Shown here: in pieces, positions 13,429 to 23,007 of the stretch | How the letters are laid out: every line of letters starts with the position of its first letter | Position numbering within the stretch: position 1 is the first letter of the stretch | DNA from: Pelobates cultripes | Lineage: Eukaryota; Chordata; Amphibia; Anura; Pelobatidae | DNA length: 64,000 nt | Reading direction: 5' to 3' | NCBI GenBank assembly: GCA_933207985.1 | Contig: OW240921.1 | Span: 108,862,542 to 108,926,541, forward strand | Position numbers and translations under genes: made by a program | Notes under the pieces: model-generated | What the model saw: the letters and a program-made list of their open reading frames with translations, nothing else | Told to the model about the DNA's origin: nothing | Database searches by the model: none

Positions 13429-16404
13429 GCCCGCTATAGTGAATATGATGTTGCTATAGCTTACCTATTTTTCAGTTCTGGTGTGTTGGTCTACAATTAA
13501 ATTCCCAGTTTAGTGACTAGAATCGCGATATCATTCTCCCGTCAAGAACAGAAATGAGGAGAAAATAGCCAAAAGGTGGAAATAAGTGGCAAATAAATCT
13601 CTCCATCTTGTTTTTTTTTTTTTTTTATCCTAACTCGTTGCATGTCGATTCTCAACTCAAAGCTAATTAGCAAATTAACACCACAGTCTACAGTATTACC
13701 AACGCAGGCTTATAGCATTTCCTTCAGTCCCATGGCCTGGTTAGGGAAGATGCGCTCTCATTGGATGCTCGGATTGTGTTACTAGCAGAATAAGGCAAGA
13801 AGCGTTGCATGAATTATTTGTTTCTCTGCAATCTAATTTAAACAATGCATTGACAGATTAATGCGCTCTGTCAAACAGGCCAAACTCAGGGTTGCATAAA
13901 GCTTGGTGCATTTCCCTGATTTATTATTGCAATCAAAACCCACGAGTGGTAATTTTTGCAATTCTATCAATTCTTATCCAGCTAACACATATCTTTAAGT
14001 CTTAAAAGCAGATCTACAAGTGCTTGAAATTGTGATTCCAAATGTCAGTACAGAGACTGAATCATTGCAATGAAACCTCTGTTCCACAATACCACATATA
14101 TCTATATAGTTCGCAACATATGGCAGAATTGTAGAGACCTTGATTAACCATTTAAAATTATCCTATATATGCCATTTTGGTGGGGATTGGGGAGGTTTAG
14201 GAAAAAAACAAAGCATTGTGAATAGGAAATCTACATATCAAAATTCTGGAGAAATTAGCTGATTTGAAAACAATTTTTAAATTAGTTATAGTCACGACTC
14301 GCCTGCTTTAACCTGAATTTTGCAATTTGGATTTAATTTCATTACAATTAATTTATTTAGTCAATAAACATAAATTTGCAGTGATCGTTTGTTTAACCCA
14401 GTGCCAAGAACTACAAGCAATAAAACAGTCACAATAAAACACAGCCGTACACCAGTTCTAAGAAATAATCCCTACTTTACCGTATACTCTCTTGCCACAT
14501 TGAATAATGTGAGAGCTGAATTGCTTTAATCCCAGCTGAACTGTCAGAATCCTAGTGCCTTTATATTTCTCGTTTTCGCCATTATGTTAACTACTAAACA
14601 AATTCAGCTCTTAAAGGTGTTAGACGTTAGCAAGCAACTGATCGCTTCTTGTTTTTGTTTTGTTTTTATAAAACTGGACATCTACCCCTGTGTGAATTTT
14701 AGTTTGTTGGGTGTCATGATGGATCAAGTGTGTACCCCAGTGTTCAGTAATCTTTGACATCACAGCTGACACTCTCTGGGATACGTTGTACCAATTGGTA
14801 AACATTTTATGACCTTTTAAAATATAAAAAATATACCTACAAAGTTTTGTCCCATACCAAACTCAGAGATTCTTGATATTCCATTTTGGCATGTAATGGG
14901 ACCCTTCCCCTCCCACACTTCCTTTAATCTAATTCTAATTAGATTCAGAAAATGCAATATTCTTAAACATGGATTTTACGATCGTATTTTTTAATATGCA
15001 GATCTTGTATGTAGCAGTGTTAACAGAAATTTGGTGACATCTCTAAATCTGCACATTTTATTTTGTCATCATGCATTCGAGCCAAATACCTACGCCAATC
15101 ACTTTCTCGAAAAGCTCCTGCACATTGCAGGAAAAAAAAAATTAAAATAAAGCGTGGTTTATTAAGAATTTTGTCGCAATCAGCGTTTAGAAAATGTGAC
15201 AAAACTGCATAGTGTTTTACGTTGCCTTAAAATGTAAAATTTTATGCTCAGTATATGGTGTTAATGAAGTGAGACTATCGGGGGGGATAAAACGTCCCTA
15301 TTTATAAAATCCATTCAGACATCTTTAGAAATACTGCAAAATGAAGAAGAAGAAGAAAAATAAGATTACGGGAGTGATTTAGCGTTTGTAAAACGTTTAT
15401 TTGTTCATAGTAACCATAATTTTGTTGTCACCATATTCCATTTTATTATATTTTTTTCTTGTCAAGCCCATGAAAGTTTCCTTGCTGTAATGTTGAGATT
15501 CTGCACTGAACCAGGTGGCTTCGGGGCACAAAGTGTATTTCATAGACGACTTCACAGGGCGTTTGCAGTGGTAGTGCTGCAAATGTTATCCAAATTGAAA
15601 AACTCTATTAGCATAAGGTGTCTGGTCTCATGCATAGGACAGTGTTAGAAGGAAAAAGAGAGAGAGAAAAAAAGAATATATAGTGTAACTCGTGCAATCA
15701 GCTGCCTTAATTTTTATCTTTTCTAAATTTTACGATATGTTGCTTAATAAGTCAGATATTTCCATTGGGGGCAGGGGGGTGATACAAACTTACACCACTC
15801 ATTCCATGACCAACACAAACCTTGTAACAATGTGTTAGCCTAATGTCTCTTTTCATAGTGTTAACCATGTACAAGTGTTGATTGCAGTATTTTCTTGGTA
15901 TTCTTAGATGAGCTGTGAAATATCTTGTCACCTGTGAAATTTCTGCCTGGGTTGCACGTAATCTCTCTGTTGAACTGTCAATACACTGGAGGTTATATGG
16001 ATTAACTAGGAAATAATCCTGAAATGTTTGAACCCTTCAAGTCCCAGACCAAGATAGCATTGCGTACCTCGTTGGCACTTAGAGTGTTAAATAAATAAAT
16101 TGTGGTTGTGTCCTTTTACTACAAGATAAAGTTTCATGTGGCAAAATAAAAATAATTTAAGCAGTAAGAAAATAATCTTTCAGTTTTAAAAGTAATCTTT
16201 TCTATGTTCATTAGGGTAATGAAAGGGAGCATCATGCTCCTCCCCTAGCGCTTCCTGTTTTATTACCAAGCTGTCTGCCTAATGTCGGTCTGTTACAGGC
16301 TGCCTGATGCAGATCTGCTATTGGTGAGGATATTTTCAGTCTCTGAACTCTGTCCTTTCATTGGCTGTCTCTTACAGAGTGTAGCATCTGCTATATCAAT
16401 TCCA
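13429..16404. other. non-coding, possible conserved block
   Basis: No gene supported. 13640-13960 has the texture of conserved non-coding DNA: low repeat content, several ATTA/TAAT homeodomain-type words (AGCTAATTAGCAAATTAAC near 13660) and octamer-like words. 15880-16400 looks unremarkable up to the left end of the Ngaro-type element. Confidence 0.45.
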
Positions 16405-16827
16405 TGTGTGTAGGTAGTGGTTACTGTGTGGTGCGAACCAATGCAATCATAATTACATTTTCCCGATTTCCCCCCAATTAAAACCAAGAGACATAAGTGT
16501 GGTATAAAACAGGCCACAGCTTTATTTATAATAACAAGTATAAATAAATCAACCAATAATTTACTCGAGAACTTGTCCTTGCCAACCGACCCATAATAAC
16601 TCTAGAGTACCCCCTTCCAGGGTACCTGCCCTCCCCCCTCGTCCAAGATAACAGGCCTTTTACCTTGGCCTTCCAATACCCCATGCCAACCCCTGGCCGC
16701 CTTTTACTGGCACGGGGGGCACGCCCAATTACCACAACTCTCCGAGGTTAGGGGAGGGACCAGACCCAGCATTCCTTCTTCCAGTGTACTCGTTTTCCAA
16801 CTGGTTTGGCAAGGACCATACCCGCCA
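16405..16827 (-). repeat. split direct repeat B2 (423 bp)
   Basis: Matches 17076-17498 at a constant offset of 671 bp with no difference I could see. It forms the transcript-distal end of the element. It carries a 69-residue open frame identical in both copies, which is a by-product of the duplication rather than a gene. Confidence 0.93.
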
Positions 16828-16890
16828 GCTGTGACAAGAAAGAAAGTTAGAGATATACAATATACAACAATCAACAATCAAGGGTGGGCG
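16828..16890 (-). other. 63-bp linker between A2 and B2
   Basis: Sequence between the two repeat units that has no second copy in the element. The textbook plan has A2 directly followed by B2, so this linker either belongs to one repeat whose partner has lost it, or was gained later. Confidence 0.6.
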
Positions 16891-17075
16891 GGAGGGAAGA
16901 TGTTACCAGCCGTTTATTCTAAGATGGCTGAGGTAAAGGGACAAAATGACTGCCCTTTATATGACCCCACCCCACCCCTATCCTAAGTGACACCCCCCAC
17001 ATGTGACACCTACACTCACCACACCCACACATGCCTCCTATCCGGCTAGCTTTTCAGCCCGCCTCCTCTGGGCCT
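16891..17075 (-). repeat. split direct repeat A2 (185 bp)
   Basis: Matches 22823-23007 at a constant offset of 5932 bp, apparently without differences. It directly abuts B1 (17076); the boundary is ambiguous by one T shared by both junctions. Confidence 0.93.
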
Positions 17076-17498
17076 TGTGTGTAGGTAGTGGTTACTGTGT
17101 GGTGCGAACCAATGCAATCATAATTACATTTTCCCGATTTCCCCCCAATTAAAACCAAGAGACATAAGTGTGGTATAAAACAGGCCACAGCTTTATTTAT
17201 AATAACAAGTATAAATAAATCAACCAATAATTTACTCGAGAACTTGTCCTTGCCAACCGACCCATAATAACTCTAGAGTACCCCCTTCCAGGGTACCTGC
17301 CCTCCCCCCTCGTCCAAGATAACAGGCCTTTTACCTTGGCCTTCCAATACCCCATGCCAACCCCTGGCCGCCTTTTACTGGCACGGGGGGCACGCCCAAT
17401 TACCACAACTCTCCGAGGTTAGGGGAGGGACCAGACCCAGCATTCCTTCTTCCAGTGTACTCGTTTTCCAACTGGTTTGGCAAGGACCATACCCGCCA
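17076..17498 (-). repeat. split direct repeat B1 (423 bp)
   Basis: Internal copy of B2, beginning 27 bp after the stop codon of the SGNH ORF in transcript direction. Identical by eye to 16405-16827. Confidence 0.93.
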
Positions 17499-17525
17499 CT
17501 AGCGCCTACTGCATTTAAGCCTAAA

Positions 17526-18194
17526 TCAGCTGGCGCGACTCCCCACCAACGCCATGGCCTGCTCTAATGCGTCCTGCAGCGCCAGATTAAATAAATCTAA
17601 ACCCACATCCGTGAGATGAACCCCATCTGGGCGAAAATAGATCGCCGCTTCCTTTTCAAATATCCGGTGTCGCACTGTGACACCCCCAACCCCGAGTACA
17701 AATTTGGACACCCTCTTGTTGATTTTAACCCTGCAGCGCTCAATCGCCCCCTGATCCCTCGCGCGGCGCCAATAGTTCCTAGATACTATACCTGACCAGA
17801 CTAAGCAGAGCTGTGGGAAAAGGACTAGCAAGCGCGCCAAATCCCTTCTAATGAGCTCACTAAGCCCCCAAGCAGGCAGCGCCCCAAGATCGTTTCCCCC
17901 CAGGTGGATCACCAATACATCAGGGGCCCCCAACAATGTGGCTAACTGTAACACCTCCGGCAAGAGCTGGCCCCAGCGCATGCCCCGAAAGCCGAACCAT
18001 CGGACCTCAGCCAGCTCCCGGGGAATTCCAAGTCGCGTCCCACCCGGGCGTACCCCTGCCCGCAGGTGGGCCCAGTAGATATACGAATGCCCAATCAGCC
18101 AGATCCGTCGGCCGGGCCCTGCGGAGAAAACACAAGGGGGGCACCCATCAGACGCGTGGGCCGGATATAAGAACGAAACCTCCCAGATTCCCAC
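17526..18194 (-). CDS. SGNH/GDSL-hydrolase-like protein of the retrotransposon
   Basis: 222 residues. The SGNH blocks are visible: block I as IGHS (residues 34-37, nucleophile Ser37), block II Gly in FRGMRW (about 71), block III as HLGGND (97-102, Asn101), and block V as DGVHLT (190-195, catalytic Asp190 and His193). All four signature residues are present, so the fold and esterase-type active site look intact; the substrate is unknown. The ORF overlaps the recombinase ORF by about 100 nt in another frame. Residues 1-28 may be only that overlap, with the domain proper starting near RRIWLIGHS. It is the last ORF before repeat B1. SGNH domains are known as accessory proteins of some CR1/L2 LINEs and, as I recall, of some vertebrate Ngaro elements. 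An intact ORF in an otherwise young element suggests selection on the element, which is an inference. Confidence 0.85.
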   Translation of the reverse strand: MGIWEVSFLYPAHASDGCPPCVFSAGPGRRIWLIGHSYIYWAHLRAGVRPGGTRLGIPRELAEVRWFGFRGMRWGQLLPEVLQLATLLGAPDVLVIHLGGNDLGALPAWGLSELIRRDLARLLVLFPQLCLVWSGIVSRNYWRRARDQGAIERCRVKINKRVSKFVLGVGGVTVRHRIFEKEAAIYFRPDGVHLTDVGLDLFNLALQDALEQAMALVGSRAS

Positions 18195-19051
18195 CTCCCA
18201 ATCCTCTGAATCTCTTGATCAGAGAAACCCAACCGAGAAGCTTCAGTAGCTGCCCCAATCCGGAAGGAATGACCCCCAAATTCACCACTCGGGATTCCCA
18301 GCATATCGAGTGCCAAGCGAAATACCCGGAGGAATTGAAAACGAGACAGGTAAGTACCATCCTCGTGCATTAACAACGGACCCGCAAGACTCGGGCGTAT
18401 GGAGCAGTAGGACTGAAACGCAGAGGCTGGGCAAACAGACGAATTAGGGATGGTGCGAAGGGTAACCCAGCGACCCTTACCAACAACGTCAGTTTTAGAC
18501 CGTCGTATCAAGAAACGCACCGCACCATCCAAGAGGGACACATCGTGAAATAACAAACCCCCCGGAATCCCCCTGCTAGGGCTGATTAGTTCCCCAATCC
18601 GGAGGGCCCCAAAAAAGGCAAAAATAAAGGCCAACCGAAATAAACTGGCTTCATAAGCAGAATAACATATCTGCGGAAGCACTGAGGCAATTCCTAGCAG
18701 CAATGCCCCTGAAACCGGCCTACGAGAATCCTGCCCACGAGGGCCCCTACGCCAACCACGCATCGCAAGTTTAACCAAGAAATCCTTAGTGACATCCGGC
18801 ACCCGAGTTAAGTTAAACCAGAAACTAAGACCGGAAAGCTTCCCAGAAACAGTAGCCGGCGAACACCCGCAAGCCTCCCAGAACCAAAGCAAATGTAACA
18901 AACCTTGAACTCGTTCCGCCGGGGAAGCGTAGCCTCCATGATCCTGCTCAAGAGCAACCCATTCCCCCCAAGCCTTACCATACCGGACCCAAGTCGCCTC
19001 AGACACCGAGGACCGTATCCATTCCCTTATCCGCTCAGGCCAAGGGACCAT
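18095..19051 (-). CDS. tyrosine recombinase (integrase) of Ngaro-type element
   Basis: 318 residues. An N-terminal SAM-like core-binding region (about 1-100) is followed by a catalytic domain. Catalytic residues are readable: Arg151 in GALRIGEL, a Lys candidate in the beta hairpin RRSKTD (183-188), His261-Ser-Phe-Arg264 (box II), Trp287 in GRWES in place of the second His, and nucleophile Tyr295 in FRSYIRP. The protein would integrate a circular double-stranded DNA intermediate by site-specific recombination instead of a DDE integrase. The start codon overlaps the end of the RT ORF by 17 nt in the +1 frame, a layout compatible with termination-reinitiation or frameshifting. No stop or frameshift interrupts it. 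The domain assignment is firm; the choice of initiating Met is less so, because translation could enter from the RT frame. Confidence 0.93.
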   Translation of the reverse strand: MVPWPERIREWIRSSVSEATWVRYGKAWGEWVALEQDHGGYASPAERVQGLLHLLWFWEACGCSPATVSGKLSGLSFWFNLTRVPDVTKDFLVKLAMRGWRRGPRGQDSRRPVSGALLLGIASVLPQICYSAYEASLFRLAFIFAFFGALRIGELISPSRGIPGGLLFHDVSLLDGAVRFLIRRSKTDVVGKGRWVTLRTIPNSSVCPASAFQSYCSIRPSLAGPLLMHEDGTYLSRFQFLRVFRLALDMLGIPSGEFGGHSFRIGAATEASRLGFSDQEIQRIGRWESGRFRSYIRPTRLMGAPLVFSPQGPADGSG

Positions 19052-20639
19052 AGTTCTCCGGGACAGGGGAGGCCTTCCAAGTCTGCTCCGGAGCGGCTTT
19101 CCGAAACACCTGCCATTGAAAGCGAGAAAGAGAGTCAGCCGTGGTATTCATGACCCCAGGAATATGCACAGCACGGCACGTTATGTTCAGAGACAAGCAT
19201 CGCAAAACCAATTGACGCAATAGCCTAACCACCGGAGGGGAAGAGGCCGTCAAGTTATTGATGGCCTGAACCACACCCAGGTTATCACAGTGGAAGACGA
19301 CGCGCCTGTCTTTGAGCTCCATCCCCCATAAGTGAACAGCCACCAAGATGGGGAAGAGCTCCAAGAACGCCAAGTTCTTGGTAAGGCCTGAATCGACCCA
19401 CGATACAGGCCACGGCTCTGCGCACCAATGAGGCCCCAGGATTGCCCCAAAGCCAGAGGAACCCGCAGCGTCTGTAAACAAGTGAAGCGCGGCATTTGAA
19501 ACCTCAGGCTGCTGCCAATAAGACCTTCCATTGTAAGTTTCAAGGAAAACAGCCCAGACTACCAGATCGTCCCTGAGCGCCTTGGTTAAGCGGATGAAAT
19601 GCAAGGGCTTCGAAATTCCAGCCGTGGCAGCCGCCAGGCGCCTGTTGAATACTCTGCCCATAGGCATGATCCGACAGGCAAAGTTCAGCTTGCCTAAGAG
19701 GGATTGAAGGCGTCGAAGAGTGATCTTTCGCAAGGAGCCCGCTTCCCGCACAGACCCCCGTAAGTCCACCAGTTTGTCCACTGGGAGCCGACATTCCCCG
19801 ATAACTGAATCAATCTCAATTCCCAGGAAACACAGGCACGTGGAAGGGCCAACTGTCTTGTCGGGCGCCAGAGGCACACCAAACCCAGAGGCCACATCCG
19901 CCAATGACTGCAAAATATGTGCGCAGATTGAGGAGTGCGCGGGACCAACACACAAAAAATCGTCTAGGTAATGAAGGAGGGAGTTATGACCAGACTCCAT
20001 TCTCACCACCCATTCAAGAAAGGAACTAAAACATTCAAAGTAAAAGCAGGATATCGCACAGCCCATCGGGAGGCACATGTCCACATAGTAATGCCCCTCA
20101 AAGTAGCAACCTAAGAGGTGATGACACCCCGGGTGAACCGGCAAAAGACGAAAAGCAGACTCGATGTCTGCTTTTGCCATGAGTGCCCCCGATCCGGCAT
20201 CCCTGACCATACAAACCGCAGCATCAAATGAGGCGTAAGAAACACGGCATAATTCTGATGCAATGTCATCATTTACAGAACCCCCTTGGGGGTGCGATAA
20301 GTGATGAATAAGCCGAAATTTTCCCTGTTCCCTCTTGGGTACGACGCCTAATGGCGACACCCGGAGATCAGGGAGAGGAGATTCCCGAAAAGGGCCTGCC
20401 ATACGCCCCAAAGCCACTTCTTTAGCCAACTTGTCCCTGACCACCCCAGGGTGGTCATAGACCGAACGCAAATTCCGGCATACCTTTGACGCCGGACGAT
20501 GTTGATGGGGAATCCAAAAACCAAACGAAAAACCTTCCAGGAGTAAGGCAGCCGCCTTTTTATTTCTATAACGTTTTAACCACGGTTGCATCGCGCCGAC
20601 GTCCACTGGCGTCCTCGCCCTTAGAGCCCATGGCGTCAC
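19035..20639 (-). CDS. reverse transcriptase-RNase H of Ngaro-type element
   Basis: 534 residues. Reverse transcriptase motifs run in order: KFRLIHHLS (107-115), KADIESAF (156-163, first catalytic Asp158), LPMGCAISC (190-198) and YLDDFLCVG (224-232, the Asp pair at 226-227). The thumb region follows (FLGIEID at 271-277). RNase H occupies about 385-507: FTDAAGSSGFG (388-398, Asp390), Glu427 in LELF, Asp452 in HCDNLG, and Asp502 in ADSLSR. No methyltransferase domain follows, unlike DIRS1. No stops or frameshifts, and the key acids are all present, so it looks competent. The ORF overlaps the end of gag by 74 nt and the recombinase by 17 nt, each in a different frame; the first Met may therefore not be the real start if a Gag-Pol fusion is made. 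The product would copy the element RNA to DNA in a Gag particle. Confidence 0.95.
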   Translation of the reverse strand: MTPWALRARTPVDVGAMQPWLKRYRNKKAAALLLEGFSFGFWIPHQHRPASKVCRNLRSVYDHPGVVRDKLAKEVALGRMAGPFRESPLPDLRVSPLGVVPKREQGKFRLIHHLSHPQGGSVNDDIASELCRVSYASFDAAVCMVRDAGSGALMAKADIESAFRLLPVHPGCHHLLGCYFEGHYYVDMCLPMGCAISCFYFECFSSFLEWVVRMESGHNSLLHYLDDFLCVGPAHSSICAHILQSLADVASGFGVPLAPDKTVGPSTCLCFLGIEIDSVIGECRLPVDKLVDLRGSVREAGSLRKITLRRLQSLLGKLNFACRIMPMGRVFNRRLAAATAGISKPLHFIRLTKALRDDLVVWAVFLETYNGRSYWQQPEVSNAALHLFTDAAGSSGFGAILGPHWCAEPWPVSWVDSGLTKNLAFLELFPILVAVHLWGMELKDRRVVFHCDNLGVVQAINNLTASSPPVVRLLRQLVLRCLSLNITCRAVHIPGVMNTTADSLSRFQWQVFRKAAPEQTWKASPVPENYGPLA

Positions 20640-22122
20640 CCTTGTCGCCAGTCCTGCCCCGCTTAAAGCATTTGGAGGCGGGGTGCGATCCGCCGCACCC
20701 AGAGCACTCGTGCTTGAAACGACAACCCGTGCCGAATTTACATTGCCCGTCGTTATACTGCCAGCAGCAGCCCGTTCGACGCTGATTGGCCGACGCAGTG
20801 GTCGCAGACCCTGCGCCGGCCCCCCCGAGAAAGGACGAGAGGCCCCCTTGATGCGATGCCGGGCGGGTCATGATGGCCAACCACAAGCCGATGTCCATCT
20901 GGTCCCAACTCAACGATGGGCGGACCGCTATGCGCTGGCGAAACTGCTCATCATAGCGCCACCAGCCTAATCCGCCATAGGTCCGGCACGCGTTCCATAT
21001 CGTATCCTGATAGCAAAAGAGGGATGAGCATTTATTGGGGGACTTCTCGCCTATCACACTCGCCAGGATAGAAAAAGCCCTGATCCAATTACCAAAAGTT
21101 TTTGGTATCTTCCGATACCTAAACTTCTCCTTCTCCTTTTCGGAGTCTTTTGCCGCAGGATCAACACGAGGCAGATCCTCCATAGGGAGTAAGGAAAATA
21201 TTTCAACGAATTCCCCTTTCTCTATCTTGGTGCGCAATTCCGGAGTCAAATGGAGACCTAGAGGGCCTGACCAGCACATGTAAGCCGCCCCATGCGCAGC
21301 GGGGGCTACCCCTGACCCCGAAGATGCCGCGGCGTCATCCGAGGATCCTTTGGATGGTTCAAGTTCCGCCACTGGAGGAACTGGCACCACAGGGCCACTG
21401 GGCCCTGCGGGGGCAGCAGAGGGCAATGCTACAACCCCTGAAAGGTCAGAACCACCAGCAGCCGCCCACCCTGACCGCAGCTGATCGTCAAGGGCTAAAG
21501 GGGGCTGCAGTCCAGGACGATGACCCTGCTCCAGAGACTGTAAAACTTGTCTCATGGTCTGTATTAAAGCGTCCCATTGAGGTAAGACCCCTGCACCAAT
21601 ACCCCTTAAGGCATCCCCCGATAAACCAGCGTACTCACCAGAGGCAATGGAATGTGACGGCAGCTGCGGCGACCCCATAACCCGGTCCAAAGGTTGCGGC
21701 GGAACCACGGGAGCTGTAACCGCAGAAGGGACAGCACCAGCGCCAGCGTCAGAGAAACGCACCCGACCAGGGACACTCTGTGAAGAAAGTAAAGGTGAAA
21801 AGGAACCCAACCCTCCCACACCCACCGTGAAAGTACCCGGAGAGGCGGATGGTAAAGTGACAGACGTAGGGCCAGGAAGGGTGGAATGGGACCCATCAAG
21901 GAGGGTGCCCGGATCAGGCCCAGGATGATGGGGAGGGACAGGTAAACCATGATGGACCCCCACCCTGAGAGAGCCCGCAGATGGGGCAGACAGTGAGCCA
22001 AGGGCAGGACCAGGAGTACCAGGGAGGATCCCTGACACAAGGGGGGCAGGTGAGGGGGAGGGGTGGAGTGATGGGGCAGAGACAGTGGGAAGAGGGGAAG
22101 TGCCAACCCCAGAGGGACCCAC
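20566..22122 (-). CDS. Gag-like protein, C-terminal part, of Ngaro-type element
   Basis: 518 residues from the first Met, but the frame is open upstream to about 22260. Residues 1-280 are Pro/Ser/Gly-rich and low in complexity. A conserved block follows at about 285-420 (LTPELRTKIEKGEFVEIF..., FGNWIRAF, Trp-rich segment), the part usually shared by DIRS-order Gag proteins. The tail has two zinc motifs: a CCCH type (Cys453, Cys461, Cys467, His471) and a CX2CX3HX4C knuckle (Cys473, Cys476, His480, Cys485), then a basic end. It would bind and package the RNA. It ends 74 nt inside the RT ORF. The N-terminal part lies in another frame (see 22190-22802). Confidence 0.85.
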   Translation of the reverse strand: MGPSGVGTSPLPTVSAPSLHPSPSPAPLVSGILPGTPGPALGSLSAPSAGSLRVGVHHGLPVPPHHPGPDPGTLLDGSHSTLPGPTSVTLPSASPGTFTVGVGGLGSFSPLLSSQSVPGRVRFSDAGAGAVPSAVTAPVVPPQPLDRVMGSPQLPSHSIASGEYAGLSGDALRGIGAGVLPQWDALIQTMRQVLQSLEQGHRPGLQPPLALDDQLRSGWAAAGGSDLSGVVALPSAAPAGPSGPVVPVPPVAELEPSKGSSDDAAASSGSGVAPAAHGAAYMCWSGPLGLHLTPELRTKIEKGEFVEIFSLLPMEDLPRVDPAAKDSEKEKEKFRYRKIPKTFGNWIRAFSILASVIGEKSPNKCSSLFCYQDTIWNACRTYGGLGWWRYDEQFRQRIAVRPSLSWDQMDIGLWLAIMTRPASHQGGLSSFLGGAGAGSATTASANQRRTGCCWQYNDGQCKFGTGCRFKHECSGCGGSHPASKCFKRGRTGDKGDAMGSKGEDASGRRRDATVVKTL

Positions 22123-22189
22123 TGTAGGTGGGGTGGCATTATAAGAAGTGCCAGGAGCAGACCCAGGGGAGGCAGGGAAGGAGGGCAGA

Positions 22190-22802
22190 GCAGGAGGGGA
22201 GCTGCTGTGGGGGTGAAGTGACTCAGCTGTCTTCCCATGGCCCCCAGACCCCCCCTCCCCCCGGAAACGACCCTGCCGACCTGCGGCCTACTCACCCGAC
22301 CGGAGGAGTGGGTTGGCAACCCACGGGTCACTGGAGCCGCATGCCGGGAAGCTCTGGTAGCTGGAGCCCTCCCGAACGCCGGTCTCGCCGCCGTCCTCCT
22401 CAATGCCCGCGAGACCGGCGGGGGAGGTGTGTGAGAGGCAGCGTGGGCCGCATCAGACCGCCGCGCGGCCACCTGCCGGCCTCCCCGAGCCCCGCTCGGG
22501 GAGGAAGTGCCAGGAGTGGGGGAGGCCTCGCCGGCCGCGGCCACCTGGGAACTGGCGCGCGGCCCGGCCACAGGGCTCCTGCTCCTACCCCTCACCCGAC
22601 CCTCCCGCGAGGGGCTATACCGGGTAGGGGGGCGTGCACGGCGGCGCTGAACGCTGGGGCTGGAGACAGAGGGAACAGCCGACCCAGCAGCACCCTGCAG
22701 CCGCGCCAGCTGGGACTGCAGGTGAAGTCCCCCATCTTGAAGGGCCTCAGCCCTGAGGGCAGACAAGATGGCTTCAATGTCCATGCCCTGGCCGTGAGAC
22801 AA
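22190..22802 (-). pseudogene. Gag N-terminal part, out of frame with the rest
   Basis: An ATG at 22802, just inside repeat A1, opens a frame starting MSHGQGMDIEAILSAL, followed by an Arg/Ser/Pro-rich region. The same frame stays open to 21606, but below about 22190 it becomes Leu/Pro-rich without character, while the neighbouring frame continues the Ser/Pro/Gly composition into the Gag C-terminal part. A change of frame therefore lies near 22190-22265. The C-rich run at about 22241-22262 is a likely site for a single-base indel, or for an assembly error. Programmed shifting is possible but less likely in a low-complexity tract. Confidence 0.6.
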
Positions 22803-22822
22803 GCAGTGGTAACAGGCAGCAA

Positions 22823-23007
22823 GGAGGGAAGATGTTACCAGCCGTTTATTCTAAGATGGCTGAGGTAAAGGGACAAAATGACTGCCCTTTATATGACCCC
22901 ACCCCACCCCTATCCTAAGTGACACCCCCCACATGTGACACCTACACTCACCACACCCACACATGCCTCCTATCCGGCTAGCTTTTCAGCCCGCCTCCTC
23001 TGGGCCT
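22823..23007 (-). repeat. split direct repeat A1 (185 bp), transcript-proximal end
   Basis: Partner of 16891-17075. It holds the 5' terminus in transcript direction and ends about 20 bp before the Gag ATG; promoter elements are expected here but I cannot point to one. Confidence 0.92.

Larger units (their letters stand above)
16405..23007 (-). mobile_element. Ngaro-type tyrosine-recombinase retrotransposon
   Basis: A 6.6-kb element transcribed on the minus strand. In transcript order it has repeat A1 (23007-22823), gag, RT-RNase H, tyrosine recombinase, SGNH hydrolase, repeat B1 (17498-17076), repeat A2 (17075-16891), a 63-bp unshared linker (16890-16828) and repeat B2 (16827-16405). This A1-B1-A2-B2 'split direct repeat' plan is known from the PAT and Ngaro groups of DIRS-order elements. 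Absence of a DNA N6-adenine methyltransferase domain fits Ngaro rather than DIRS1. As expected for recombinase-mediated integration, I see no target duplication (left flank ends CAATTCCA, right flank starts CTCTGTTTG). The repeat copies look identical by eye and three large ORFs are intact, so the insertion is young. The one clear lesion is a frame change in gag. Confidence 0.9.

Noticed and set aside
12765..13500. Three overlapping open frames of 168-224 residues
   Set aside because: They translate a TNTC tetranucleotide array; periodic Leu-Ser-Val-Tyr content in all frames is a repeat artefact.
16526..16735. A 69-residue frame present twice (also 17197-17406)
   Set aside because: Identical because it lies in the B1/B2 direct repeat; no domain and no role expected.
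20683..22868. Plus-strand frames up to 246 residues opposite the Ngaro-type gag
   Set aside because: GC-rich antisense shadows of the minus-strand gag and RT ORFs.
16405..23007. DIRS1 rather than Ngaro assignment
   Set aside because: DIRS1 elements have inverted terminal repeats, an internal complementary region and a methyltransferase domain; this element has split direct repeats and no methyltransferase.
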